A DNA stretch of 7,185 nucleotides, from contig JAITKU010000010.1 in assembly GCA_031278255.1 (NCBI GenBank), positions 1 through 7,185 of the forward strand. The letters are read 5' to 3'. Made by a program: the position numbers and the translations under genes. Shown here piece by piece: positions 1-5,795 of this stretch (within the stretch, counting starts at the first letter, position 1; each line of letters starts with the position of its first letter). This stretch comes from Eubacteriales Family XIII. Incertae Sedis bacterium (lineage in GTDB: Bacteria > Bacillota > Clostridia > Peptostreptococcales > Anaerovoracaceae). The notes under the pieces are model-generated. The model worked only from the letters and a program-made list of their open reading frames with translations, did no database searches and was not told where the DNA came from.

Positions 1-482
1 GCGGCGGCCTTTTCCGCCTCCGCCTCCGCTTCGGGTTCAGCGGCAGGGATCGGGGGCGTCTCCGCTTCGGGTTCTGCGGCGTCTCCCGCGCCGAGGGGAG
101 CTTCCGCTTCCGCCGATTCTTCGGGAATCGCTTCTTCCGCGATCTCGGGCTTGCGGGCGATGATCTCTCCGTCCACCGTTATGGCGTCGATTTCAACCAA
201 GGTGTAGGGTTGCCTGTGCCCACGTTTCTTTCTGTAATCCTTTTTTGCCTTATACTTGAAAGTGACGACCTTCTTGGCTTTGCCGTTTTCGACGGTCGTC
301 GCGAGTACGCGGACGGCGTCCAGATACGGCGTGCCGACCCGCACGGAATCGTCCGCATTCAGATACAGAACGCGGTCAAACGCAAACTGCGCGCCCTGTT
401 CCGTATCGAGCCTTTCGATGAAAAGGCGATCGCCCGGTTCCACGGCATACTGCTTCCCGCCGGTTTTGATTACTGCATACAT
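1..482 (-). CDS. rplU: 50S ribosomal protein L21, 5' part, runs off left edge
   Basis: Large-subunit ribosomal protein that binds 23S rRNA. The reading frame starts at ATG 480-482 (MYAVIKTGGKQY...) and stays open to the window edge, giving 160 visible codons. Residues 1 to about 105 cover the complete usual L21 domain, including the lysine/arginine-rich family signature around residues 76-93 (YKAKKDYRKKRGHRQPYT). Bacterial L21 normally ends near residue 103. Here translation continues for at least 55 residues as a Glu/Ala/Pro-rich acidic tail with EPEAE repeats. A strong ribosome binding site (AGGAGG, 493-498) sits 10 nt before the start. In most Firmicutes the next genes would be a ysxB-like protease gene and rpmA; they would lie beyond the left edge. 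Identification of L21 is firm; the end of the protein is unseen. Confidence 0.96.
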   Translation of the reverse strand, partial: MYAVIKTGGKQYAVEPGDRLFIERLDTEQGAQFAFDRVLYLNADDSVRVGTPYLDAVRVLATTVENGKAKKVVTFKYKAKKDYRKKRGHRQPYTLVEIDAITVDGEIIARKPEIAEEAIPEESAEAEAPLGAGDAAEPEAETPPIPAAEPEAEAEAEKAA

Positions 483-500
483 AATTCAATTACCTCCTCT

Positions 501-560
501 GCCCTTCTCGCCATCAGGGTCGCGGTCATCCGCGTTCAAACCCTTTCTGAGCGGCTTACA
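501..560 (-). ncRNA. Probable L21 leader (cis-regulatory RNA of rplU)
   Basis: The untranslated leader between the rplU promoter and its ribosome binding site folds into a nested hairpin on the minus strand. An apical stem CGCGG/CCGCG with an ATGA loop (521-534) is enclosed by GGGT/ACCC (540-543 with 517-520). That in turn is enclosed by TCA/TGA and GCC/GGC pairs (548-555 with 510-516). Its position and its GGGTTTGAACGCG-type core agree with my memory of the L21 leader family, thought to mediate autoregulation of rplU operons in Firmicutes. The fold is seen; the family assignment is from memory and was not tested against a covariance model. Confidence 0.65.
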
Positions 561-567
561 AATCAAA

Positions 568-596
568 ATAATACCATAGAACCGGGGGCATGTCAA
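568..596 (-). promoter_or_regulatory. rplU promoter (sigma-A type)
   Basis: On the minus strand, -35 TTGACA (591-596, perfect consensus) and -10 TATTAT (568-573) are separated by 17 bp. Transcription would start near 561, leaving a leader of about 80 nt that contains the L21-leader-like fold. This is one of the strongest promoter matches in the window, as expected for a ribosomal protein gene. Confidence 0.85.
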
Positions 597-660
597 TGTG
601 CTTTCAACATCCATGGAAATTAATTGCCGTAAAAAACCGGGGGGACCGGGCACGCATATC

Positions 661-683
661 AAAAGCCTCGCAAAGAGGCTTTT
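661..683 (-). terminator. Rho-independent terminator, possibly bidirectional
   Basis: A perfect 9-bp inverted repeat, AAAAGCCTC and GAGGCTTTT around a 5-nt loop, lies 70 bp past the stop of the leftward gene at 753-1505 and upstream of the rplU promoter. The arms supply the A and T tracts, so it can work in either direction. It probably ends the 753-1505 transcript and insulates rplU. Confidence 0.8.
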
Positions 684-752
684 GACTGTCGGCGAATCCG
701 CTGTTCGATTTGATACACGCTGAAATTAAAACGTGCATCCCGGGCTTCGTTC

Positions 753-1505
753 CTATACCAAGGTGTTCATCAAAAGGCCCACATTGGAATAGCGATTATA
801 GGATTGATAGTCGTAGTAACCCGTGTTGTTCATGGCTTTCGCGCTCGTATTCGTGTAATAAGCGGGGTTGTTTTTGATGCCTGAGGCCACTTTCTCAAGC
901 CTGCTCGCGAAACCGTAGTTCGCGGAAGAACTCTGCGAGAGGAACTTGTTGAGTTCGCCGTTCTCCGAAGCACTCTTCAGCTTTTCCGCATCGACCTGCA
1001 ACAAGCCGTCGGAACCCATCTTGACGCCGATGCGATCGAGGGACGGCATATAGGTCTTGACCGCGCTCACGATATCGTCAAACAGGCGTTCGGACCCCGT
1101 CCCCACATTTTCATACACCGCCGACAGCAATTTGTTCGTGCCGTCCACGACATTCTTAACCGCACCCACAGCTTTTTCGCCGTCCGCGCCCGCAGCCTGC
1201 GACGCGGCGCCGAGCGCCGCTTTCAACTCGCTTGCGCCGGACTTGATCGTTTTCAAATACTTCAGCGCGTTCGCATCCACGCCCGCACGCTTCAAGGCAT
1301 CGTTGCTCCCGGAACCGAGACCGCCGCTTGCGATCGTATCGAGCGCGCCGTTTCCGAAAACGGAGGACGCGCCGCTCTTTTTCGCCGCTTCGGTCAACAT
1401 GTTGAACAGCGAACTGTTGTTGCGTTCGATGTTGTAAAGCGAACGCAACCCGGAACTGTAACCGTAGAGGGAACTTATACCGCTCAATGCGCCTAAATCC
1501 GCCAT
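753..1505 (-). CDS. Unrecognised 250-aa helical protein with FliD C-terminus-like half
   Basis: I do not recognise the whole protein. No signal peptide or membrane segment is visible; it is rich in Ala, Ser, Gly and Asn. Residues 1-65 are Gly/Ser/Tyr-rich. Residues about 80-155 are mostly helical. Residues about 115-210 read like the C-terminal domain of the flagellar filament cap FliD: a VVDGTNKLLSAV helix, then LDRIGVKMGSDGLLQVD (156-172), a short KL...L segment, then GFASRLEKVASGI (198-210). That matches the usual FliD order of YNKL helix, 'L..IGI...DG.L.LD..KL', then 'G...RL'. FliD is normally around 450-900 residues, so this would be only its end. The tail (215-250) is Asn/Tyr-rich and ends VGLLMNTLV. 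The start is supported by AAGGAG (1516-1521), 10 nt upstream. It is a single-gene unit with its own promoter and terminator. The gene is convincing; the flagellar relationship is inference. Confidence 0.85.
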   Translation of the reverse strand: MADLGALSGISSLYGYSSGLRSLYNIERNNSSLFNMLTEAAKKSGASSVFGNGALDTIASGGLGSGSNDALKRAGVDANALKYLKTIKSGASELKAALGAASQAAGADGEKAVGAVKNVVDGTNKLLSAVYENVGTGSERLFDDIVSAVKTYMPSLDRIGVKMGSDGLLQVDAEKLKSASENGELNKFLSQSSSANYGFASRLEKVASGIKNNPAYYTNTSAKAMNNTGYYDYQSYNRYSNVGLLMNTLV

Positions 1506-1540
1506 ATTGTATCATCTCCTTACATAAATCTACCTTATAT

Positions 1541-1569
1541 ATTGTACCCCCTTTTCGGTGTTTTAACAA
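1541..1569 (-). promoter_or_regulatory. Promoter of the FliD-like gene
   Basis: On the minus strand, -35 TTGTTA (1564-1569) and -10 TACAAT (1541-1546) are 17 bp apart. The predicted start lies near 1534, giving a leader of about 30 nt with AAGGAG before the ATG. The match is four of six and five of six bases. It resembles a vegetative sigma-A promoter, not the sigma-28 flagellar class. Confidence 0.65.
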
Positions 1570-1631
1570 GATTTTTTTCGGGGATTTTTCGATTGCGATC
1601 CGATTATTTTATCGGCATAAAACGCTTTTTC

Positions 1632-1660
1632 TTGATCTTTCCGCGCAAATGGATTATACT
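1632..1660 (+). promoter_or_regulatory. Promoter of the FucP-like permease gene
   Basis: -35 TTGATC (1632-1637) and -10 TATACT (1655-1660) are separated by 17 bp. The start would be near 1667, leaving a leader of about 93 nt before the ATG at 1760. The -10 element is the left arm of the palindrome at 1655-1670, so this promoter is probably repressible. It is divergent from the promoter at 1541-1569, with about 60 bp between the two -35 elements. Confidence 0.6.
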
Positions 1661-1670
1661 GTACGGTATA
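1655..1670. promoter_or_regulatory. Operator-like palindrome over the permease -10
   Basis: TATAC-T-GTAC-G-GTATA is a 16-bp inverted repeat in which seven of eight base pairs are symmetric. It covers the -10 element and reaches the predicted transcription start of the permease gene. Size and placement are typical of a TetR-family or similar dimeric repressor site. No regulator gene is in the window, so the factor is unknown. Confidence 0.5.
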
Positions 1671-1699
1671 CACACAAACAGGATATCGCCGCACAAACG

Positions 1700-1717
1700 G
1701 CCCCGGGCGACCGGGGC
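1700..1717 (+). promoter_or_regulatory. GNRA-capped hairpin in the permease leader
   Basis: GCCCCGG and CCGGGGC form a perfect 7-bp GC stem closed by a GCGA tetraloop, a GNRA loop that is especially stable in RNA. It lies in the permease 5' untranslated region, 29 nt before the GGAGG, and is followed by GGCGGGGTTTTG. The T run is too short for a clear terminator. It may stabilise the message or slow polymerase. Confidence 0.45.
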
Positions 1718-1759
1718 GGGGTTTTGCGCGGCGCGCGCATGAAAACGGAGGTTTCGGAT

Positions 1760-3019
1760 ATGCAAGACAGACTTGAAGCGACGCCGGCGGAGGGAAAATC
1801 CTCCCGATTGAATTTTGGCCTGCTCACCTTGACGATCTTCGGCGCTTTCCTGATCTTCGGGCTGTCCGAGAACGTAAAAGGCCCCGCGATCCCCGCCATC
1901 CAAGCGGATTTCGGGATCGGGGAATTTCAAGTGGGCCTCCTGCTCGCCGTCAACGCTTTCGGCTATCTCGTCGCCTGCGGCTATACCGCGCCGCTGGCCA
2001 CCCGTATCGGACTCAAGACCACACTCGCGATCAGCCTGATCGCCATGGCGCTCAGCGGCATCGGGATATGCTTCTCGCTCGGATTTCTCACCTTGGCTTT
2101 GGCTTTCTTCGCGCTCTACCTCGCAAACGGTATGCTGGAGATCACGCTCGGCCTCATGGCCGCGACGATCTTTACGAAGAACACGGGCGCCATGCTCAAC
2201 ATCTCGCACTTTTTCTACGGGATCGGATCGATGATCGGACCCTTGCTCTCCGCGCGGCTCATGGCGGCGCACATAGAGGAATTCCGGTTCGGCTGGCGAT
2301 ACATGTATCTCATCGTCCTGTTCTTCTCTCTTCTCCCGCTCATTTCGGGCGCTGCGGGCCGTTTTTCGGGGCGGGCGGACAAAAAGCAAAAGGCGGGTGT
2401 TCGCGCTTTTTTGAAAACGCCTTTTGCATGGCCCGTCATTTGGGCCTTGTCTTTAAGCGCCGTTTGCGAGATGGGCATAGGCGGCTGGCTGGTCAATTTT
2501 CTGGAAAAATCCTATGCCTTTGACCGCGGCGGCGCAGCCCTTGTATTGGCGGCCTTTTTCGCCTGTTTTACGGTGGCGCGTCTCGTCCTCGGTCCTCTCA
2601 CGGACAGGATCGGATTCATGAAATCCCTGCTGATCCTCACGGCTTTCTCGGGCCTTGCGGTCGTCGTCGGCGTCGCCGCAGGACGTCCCGGCGTGGTGCT
2701 TCTCGTCGTGTCCGGGATCGGCATCTCCCCGATCTATCCCACGCTGCTCGCCGCGGTCGCGAAGCTCTTTGCGGATGAGATATACGCGGCCATGACCGTG
2801 GTTTTGACCGTTATGGGCATTATTTCGATGGCGTCCAACCTCGTGCTGGGCGGCCTCATCGATGGGACGCGGCGGATATTCATCCATTTCTACGGGGAAG
2901 CCGGCCTCGGCATGGCCTATGCGACGGGTATCGTCTTTCTCGGCCTGTGCTGTCTGCTCGCTTTCGCCGCGGTCGCGGTACTCAAGCGCCGGCTGGAGCG
3001 GGAGGGCCGCATGGTGTGA
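1760..3019 (+). CDS. MFS permease, FucP/GlcP-like
   Basis: Integral membrane secondary transporter of the major facilitator superfamily, 419 residues, with about 12 hydrophobic segments between residues 18 and 408. The first half has the LNISHFFYGIGSMIGP segment (146-161) of a kind seen in sugar-permease-like members (fucose/glucose permease group). The second half carries the loop 8-9 motif GPLTDRIG (278-285) and a GISPIYPTLL segment (321-330) also typical of that group. A basic loop (RADKKQKAG, 205-213) joins the halves and the C-terminus is basic, both expected in the cytoplasm. ATG 1760 is chosen because GGAGG (1747-1751) lies 8 nt upstream. The in-frame ATG at 1739 has no good ribosome binding site, and starts further upstream lie before the promoter. 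The substrate is unknown: a sugar is suggested by family resemblance, a drug or other solute cannot be excluded. Confidence 0.9.
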   Translation: MQDRLEATPAEGKSSRLNFGLLTLTIFGAFLIFGLSENVKGPAIPAIQADFGIGEFQVGLLLAVNAFGYLVACGYTAPLATRIGLKTTLAISLIAMALSGIGICFSLGFLTLALAFFALYLANGMLEITLGLMAATIFTKNTGAMLNISHFFYGIGSMIGPLLSARLMAAHIEEFRFGWRYMYLIVLFFSLLPLISGAAGRFSGRADKKQKAGVRAFLKTPFAWPVIWALSLSAVCEMGIGGWLVNFLEKSYAFDRGGAALVLAAFFACFTVARLVLGPLTDRIGFMKSLLILTAFSGLAVVVGVAAGRPGVVLLVVSGIGISPIYPTLLAAVAKLFADEIYAAMTVVLTVMGIISMASNLVLGGLIDGTRRIFIHFYGEAGLGMAYATGIVFLGLCCLLAFAAVAVLKRRLEREGRMV

Positions 3020-3021
3020 GA

Positions 3022-3059
3022 CCGGGTCCTTGCGTCCGCCGCCCGGGTTTTCGTATTTT
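3022..3059 (+). terminator. Weak candidate terminator of the permease gene
   Basis: CCGGG (3022-3026) can pair with CCCGG (3042-3046) around a 15-nt loop, followed by GTTTTCGTATTTT. It starts 3 nt after the permease stop and sits in the 63-bp gap between two convergent genes. The short stem, large loop and interrupted T tract make it marginal. I see no good terminator for the convergent leftward gene. Confidence 0.35.
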
Positions 3060-3082
3060 CCCGCGCGCCGGCGTTCCGCGCT

Positions 3083-4378
3083 TTATCCCCTCCCCGTCCG
3101 CCGCAGCGCCTTGCTCACCGCGAAAGGAATGCCGAGCAGGGCCATGACCGCGCCCGTCCCGACGAGAAGCAAGTCTATGGATACCCGATCCGCCGCAGGG
3201 CCGAAAAGGAGCATGCCCAGCGGCATCAGCGCGCTGTTCAGCATCGTCATTACCGAAAAAACCCGTCCCATGAAAGCGGGATCCACCGTGGACTGCAACA
3301 AACCCATCGCCGGCGCGTTGTAGAGCGGCATGGTCACACCCATGACCGCCATGATTCCGATATAGATCGGAAATACGCCCGTCACGCCCAGTCCGATGGT
3401 TTCAAGCCCGAACAGTACGCAGGCGAGAGAGAGGGTGAAAGCATGGGTTTTGAACCCGCCCCACAGGCCGATCAGGATGCCGCCCGCCATCATTCCGATT
3501 GAGAACGCGATCTCTATCGCGGCCAAGCGCCACACGTCGTCCCCGAAGTTCCTCGCGACTTGGAGCGGGGTCAGAAACATGGCGGGCGACGCGAAGAACA
3601 TGAAGATCGCCGAAAGGGAGAGCAGCAACCGGATATATCGGTGTTCCCTTGTATAGCGCAACCCCTCTTTCATATCGTGAAAGTATTTCGACCTTTTTCG
3701 TTCGACGCCCGTTTGCGCGACCGCGAACGGCGCGTTCGGATCGCCCGGCGGCGGTTGCCCGTGCGCGGGCGCCACCTCCTCCGCCACGCGTTTGCCCGCC
3801 GCCGCAGGTACGTCCGCCGGGGGGACCTTGACGAAGAAAAACAGGATGCTTATGCCGACGGCGGCGGTGAACACGTCGAGGAAGAACAGGGTTTCGAGAG
3901 GCGCAACGGACATGAGAACGCCGCTTATCGCAGGCGCCGTCAACATCGCAAAGGATTGTATACTGCTCTGCAAGCCGTTTACCCGCATCAGATGCTCCGC
4001 CGGGACAATCTGCGGGATAAAAGCGCCGACCGCCGGCATCTGCACACCCTGCCCGAAAGAGCGCACCGCCGCGCAGAACAGCAGAAGCCCCATACTGTCG
4101 AATCCCATGATCAGCACGAGCGCGACGATCAGGCTCGCGGCGGCGATCGATCCGTCCGCTATGTTGATGAGGTGTTTCCGATTGAAGCGGTCCGCCCAGA
4201 CGCCGCCGAAAGGCGCAGTCAAAAACATCGGGAGAAATCCGACGATGGTGAACACGGTCATCATGGCACCGGACCCGGTTTTCAATGTCACATGCCACAG
4301 GATGGCGTATTGCACGACCGCGGAACCGAAAAGGGACAGGGCTTGGCCGCTCAGAAACAGCGCGATATTCTTTTTCAA
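3083..4378 (-). CDS. MFS efflux transporter, DHA3 (macrolide-efflux MefA-like) type
   Basis: Membrane exporter of 431 residues with about 12 hydrophobic segments, predicted to expel a drug-like compound using the proton gradient. Residues 1-35 (MKKNIALFLSGQALSLFGSA...) and the loop 2-3 motif GGVWADRFNRKHLI (58-71) are characteristic of the DHA3 group with MefA. The second half shows MGRVFSVMTMLNSALMPLG (370-388) and GPAADR (393-398), again usual for the group. The central cytoplasmic loop (about 185-232) is long, Pro/Ala-rich and then basic. The start is TTG (4376-4378): the reading frame matches family N-termini exactly there, no ATG precedes it, and AGAGG (4389-4393) lies 10 nt upstream, touching the recA stop. 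The gene is therefore almost certainly co-transcribed and perhaps translationally coupled with recA, which puts it under SOS control. The substrate cannot be read from sequence. Confidence 0.92.
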   Translation of the reverse strand: MKKNIALFLSGQALSLFGSAVVQYAILWHVTLKTGSGAMMTVFTIVGFLPMFLTAPFGGVWADRFNRKHLINIADGSIAAASLIVALVLIMGFDSMGLLLFCAAVRSFGQGVQMPAVGAFIPQIVPAEHLMRVNGLQSSIQSFAMLTAPAISGVLMSVAPLETLFFLDVFTAAVGISILFFFVKVPPADVPAAAGKRVAEEVAPAHGQPPPGDPNAPFAVAQTGVERKRSKYFHDMKEGLRYTREHRYIRLLLSLSAIFMFFASPAMFLTPLQVARNFGDDVWRLAAIEIAFSIGMMAGGILIGLWGGFKTHAFTLSLACVLFGLETIGLGVTGVFPIYIGIMAVMGVTMPLYNAPAMGLLQSTVDPAFMGRVFSVMTMLNSALMPLGMLLFGPAADRVSIDLLLVGTGAVMALLGIPFAVSKALRRTGRG

Positions 4379-4396
4379 TCGTTCGGTTCCTCTTTA
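4379..4396 (-). promoter_or_regulatory. recA stop / exporter RBS junction
   Basis: On the minus strand the recA stop TAA (4394-4396) runs straight into AGAGGA (4388-4393), followed by 9 nt and the TTG start of the exporter. The binding site abuts the stop codon, so ribosomes ending on recA could re-initiate on the exporter. A TTG start would keep exporter output below that of RecA. Confidence 0.65.
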
Positions 4397-5494
4397 CCGC
4401 TCGATCACGACGCCGTCCTCGTCTACGATCATGTCGCTTCCGCCGCGCAGGAGTTCGTTTTCCGCTTCGTCCGCGCTCGCGCAGGGCGGCGCCGGCTTCA
4501 GGGTGGCGAGGACAAGCTCCTCTATGCGCTTCATGATATCGGGATGTTCCCGCAGGAAGAGCTTGACGTTCTCCCGCCCCTGCCCGATCCGGTTGCCCTC
4601 AAAGCTGTACCAAGCGCCGGACTTGTCCACGACCCGCAGCTCGGCGGCGGAATCGAGCAGATCGCCCTCCTTGGATATGCCGCTGCCGTACATGATATCG
4701 AATTCGGCCTGCTTGAACGGAGGCGCCACCTTGTTTTTCACGATCTTGGCTCTGGTTCTGCTCCCGAGAACGGAATCCCCGGACTTGATGTTTTCGATCT
4801 TGCGCACGTCTATGCGCATACTCGAATAGAATTTCAGCGCGCGCCCGCCCGTCGTCACCTCCGGGCTGCCGTAGATCACGCCGACCTTTTCACGCAGCTG
4901 GTTGATGAATATCGCGCAGGTGTTGGATTTGTTGATGGCGCCGGCCAGCTTTCTGAGAGCCTGCGACATCAGGCGCGCCTGCAGACCGACGTGCGCGTCG
5001 CCCATATCCCCCTGTATCTCCGCCCTCGGAACGAGCGCGGCCACGGAGTCCACGACAACAACGTCTATCGCGCCGCTTCGCACGAGCAGTTCGCATATCT
5101 CAAGCGCTTGTTCCCCCGTGTCGGGCTGGGAAACGAGCAGGTTGTCCGTGTCCACGCCGAGTTTTTTCGCGTAATCGGGATCGAGCGCGTGTTCGGCGTC
5201 TATGAACGCGGCCTTGCCGCCCAGTTTCTGGGCCTCCGCTATGATGTGCAGCGTCAGCGTGGTCTTGCCCGAGGATTCGGGTCCGAAAACCTCCACGATC
5301 CTGCCGCGGGGCACGCCGCCGATCCCCGTCGCGACATCTATGCTCACCGAACCCGTGGGGATGGCCGCGATGTTCAGCTTGGCGCCGTCGTCGCCCAGCT
5401 TCATGATGGCCCCTTTCCCGAATTGTTTCTGGATCTGCGCCAGCGCCGCCTCCAGCGCCTTTTCTTTCTCTTCTCTGTTTATGTTGATCGCCAT
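4394..5494 (-). CDS. recA: Recombinase A
   Basis: Cytoplasmic ATP-dependent strand-exchange protein for homologous recombination, and co-protease for LexA cleavage in the SOS response. It has 366 residues, the normal family size. Visible in order: N-terminal polymerisation helix (MAININREEKEKALEAALAQ), Walker A GPESSGKTT (71-79), Walker B VVVVDSVAAL (145-154), loop L1 with EIQGDMGDAHVGLQARLMSQ (159-178), NQLREK (198-203) followed by loop L2 VGVIYGSPEVTTGGRALKFYSS (204-225), and an acidic C-terminal tail (DEAENE, DEDGVV). ATG 5494 is chosen because GGAGG lies just upstream and MAIN is a common Firmicute RecA start. The in-frame ATG at 5533 lies inside the -10 element and would add 13 residues encoded by the LexA box, so it is rejected. 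All key residues look intact. Its own tandem promoters and a LexA box precede it, and an exporter gene follows. Confidence 0.98.
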   Translation of the reverse strand: MAININREEKEKALEAALAQIQKQFGKGAIMKLGDDGAKLNIAAIPTGSVSIDVATGIGGVPRGRIVEVFGPESSGKTTLTLHIIAEAQKLGGKAAFIDAEHALDPDYAKKLGVDTDNLLVSQPDTGEQALEICELLVRSGAIDVVVVDSVAALVPRAEIQGDMGDAHVGLQARLMSQALRKLAGAINKSNTCAIFINQLREKVGVIYGSPEVTTGGRALKFYSSMRIDVRKIENIKSGDSVLGSRTRAKIVKNKVAPPFKQAEFDIMYGSGISKEGDLLDSAAELRVVDKSGAWYSFEGNRIGQGRENVKLFLREHPDIMKRIEELVLATLKPAPPCASADEAENELLRGGSDMIVDEDGVVIER

Positions 5495-5513
5495 CTTTCC
5501 CTCCGCAATTTCA

Positions 5514-5525
5514 GAACATATGTTC
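5514..5525. promoter_or_regulatory. LexA (DinR) SOS box of recA
   Basis: GAACATATGTTC is a perfect palindrome that fits the Gram-positive SOS box GAAC-N4-GTTC. Symmetry extends one further base on each side. It begins 7 bp downstream of the proximal -10 element, over the predicted transcription start, where bound LexA would block initiation. It also lies in the path of transcripts from the distal promoter. Confidence 0.93.
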
Positions 5526-5532
5526 TTTTCCA

Positions 5533-5561
5533 ATCATACAGCATTTTTCACGCGAGGTCAA
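5533..5561 (-). promoter_or_regulatory. recA proximal promoter, SOS-controlled
   Basis: On the minus strand, -35 TTGACC (5556-5561) and -10 TATGAT (5533-5538) are 17 bp apart, five of six matches each. Transcription would start near 5526, giving a leader of about 32 nt to the recA ATG, with the LexA box at the start point. Confidence 0.85.
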
Positions 5562-5608
5562 GGGTTTTTTTGTGAGATTTTTCCCGAAAATTTCCCCAGC
5601 CCGATCAG

Positions 5609-5637
5609 ATTATAGCATGTATTTCTATATTTGTAAA
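5609..5637 (-). promoter_or_regulatory. Distal upstream promoter facing recA, with AT-rich UP-like region
   Basis: On the minus strand, -35 TTTACA (5632-5637) and perfect -10 TATAAT (5609-5614) are separated by 17 bp. The upstream flank (5638-5690) is nearly all A and T, with A/T tracts typical of an UP element. The start would be near 5602, about 108 nt before recA and about 76 bp upstream of the proximal start. It has no LexA box of its own, so it may give basal recA expression, limited by LexA acting as a roadblock. A short separate RNA from this promoter is an alternative. Confidence 0.75.
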
Positions 5638-5690
5638 TAGATTTCAAGAAAAAAATGTATGAATTGTGAAAAATATATAAATTCCGTGAG

Positions 5691-5795
5691 GGCGGCCGCT
5701 CCGCCCCCGCGCCGGCGGCAAAGACGCGCGCAAAGCGGGCAGGCCGCGCGAACCGTAGGGCGCAACGCGCAAAGGACAGCCCGCGCGCGGCGCGC
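5691..5795 (-). other. GC-rich 3' flank of cinA, no gene seen
   Basis: About 105 bp of very GC-rich sequence follow the cinA stop, then switch abruptly to the AT-rich promoter region. A GGCGG/CCGCC hairpin with a 5-nt loop (5691-5705) is possible, and further short GC self-pairings occur, but no T tract follows directly. It may terminate cinA weakly; otherwise cinA transcripts could read into recA. I found no convincing small reading frame in it. Confidence 0.3.

Noticed and set aside
210..623. Plus-strand open frames opposite rplU
   Set aside because: They run antisense through the L21 domain and its leader and promoter, have no ribosome binding site and match no family.
1487..1759. Longer permease reading frame reaching back to 1487
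   Set aside because: It would start inside the divergent gene and pass through the promoter and operator; GGAGG supports ATG 1760.
1604..2389. A 261-codon open frame on the minus strand over the permease gene
   Set aside because: Composition (Arg, Glu, Gln rich) is that of a shadow frame, and it is antisense to a clear 12-segment MFS protein.
3020..3082. Terminator for the leftward recA-exporter unit
   Set aside because: Only short GCGC pairings are possible and no T tract follows on the minus strand.
5495..5533. Upstream ATG that would lengthen RecA by 13 residues
   Set aside because: The codon overlaps the -10 element of the proximal promoter, the added residues come from the LexA box, and the standard RecA start has a better ribosome binding site.
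3560..5575. A 671-codon open frame on the plus strand across the exporter and recA
   Set aside because: It lies antisense to two certain genes, is extremely Arg/His-rich with no family resemblance, and arises from GC-rich codon bias in recA and the exporter.
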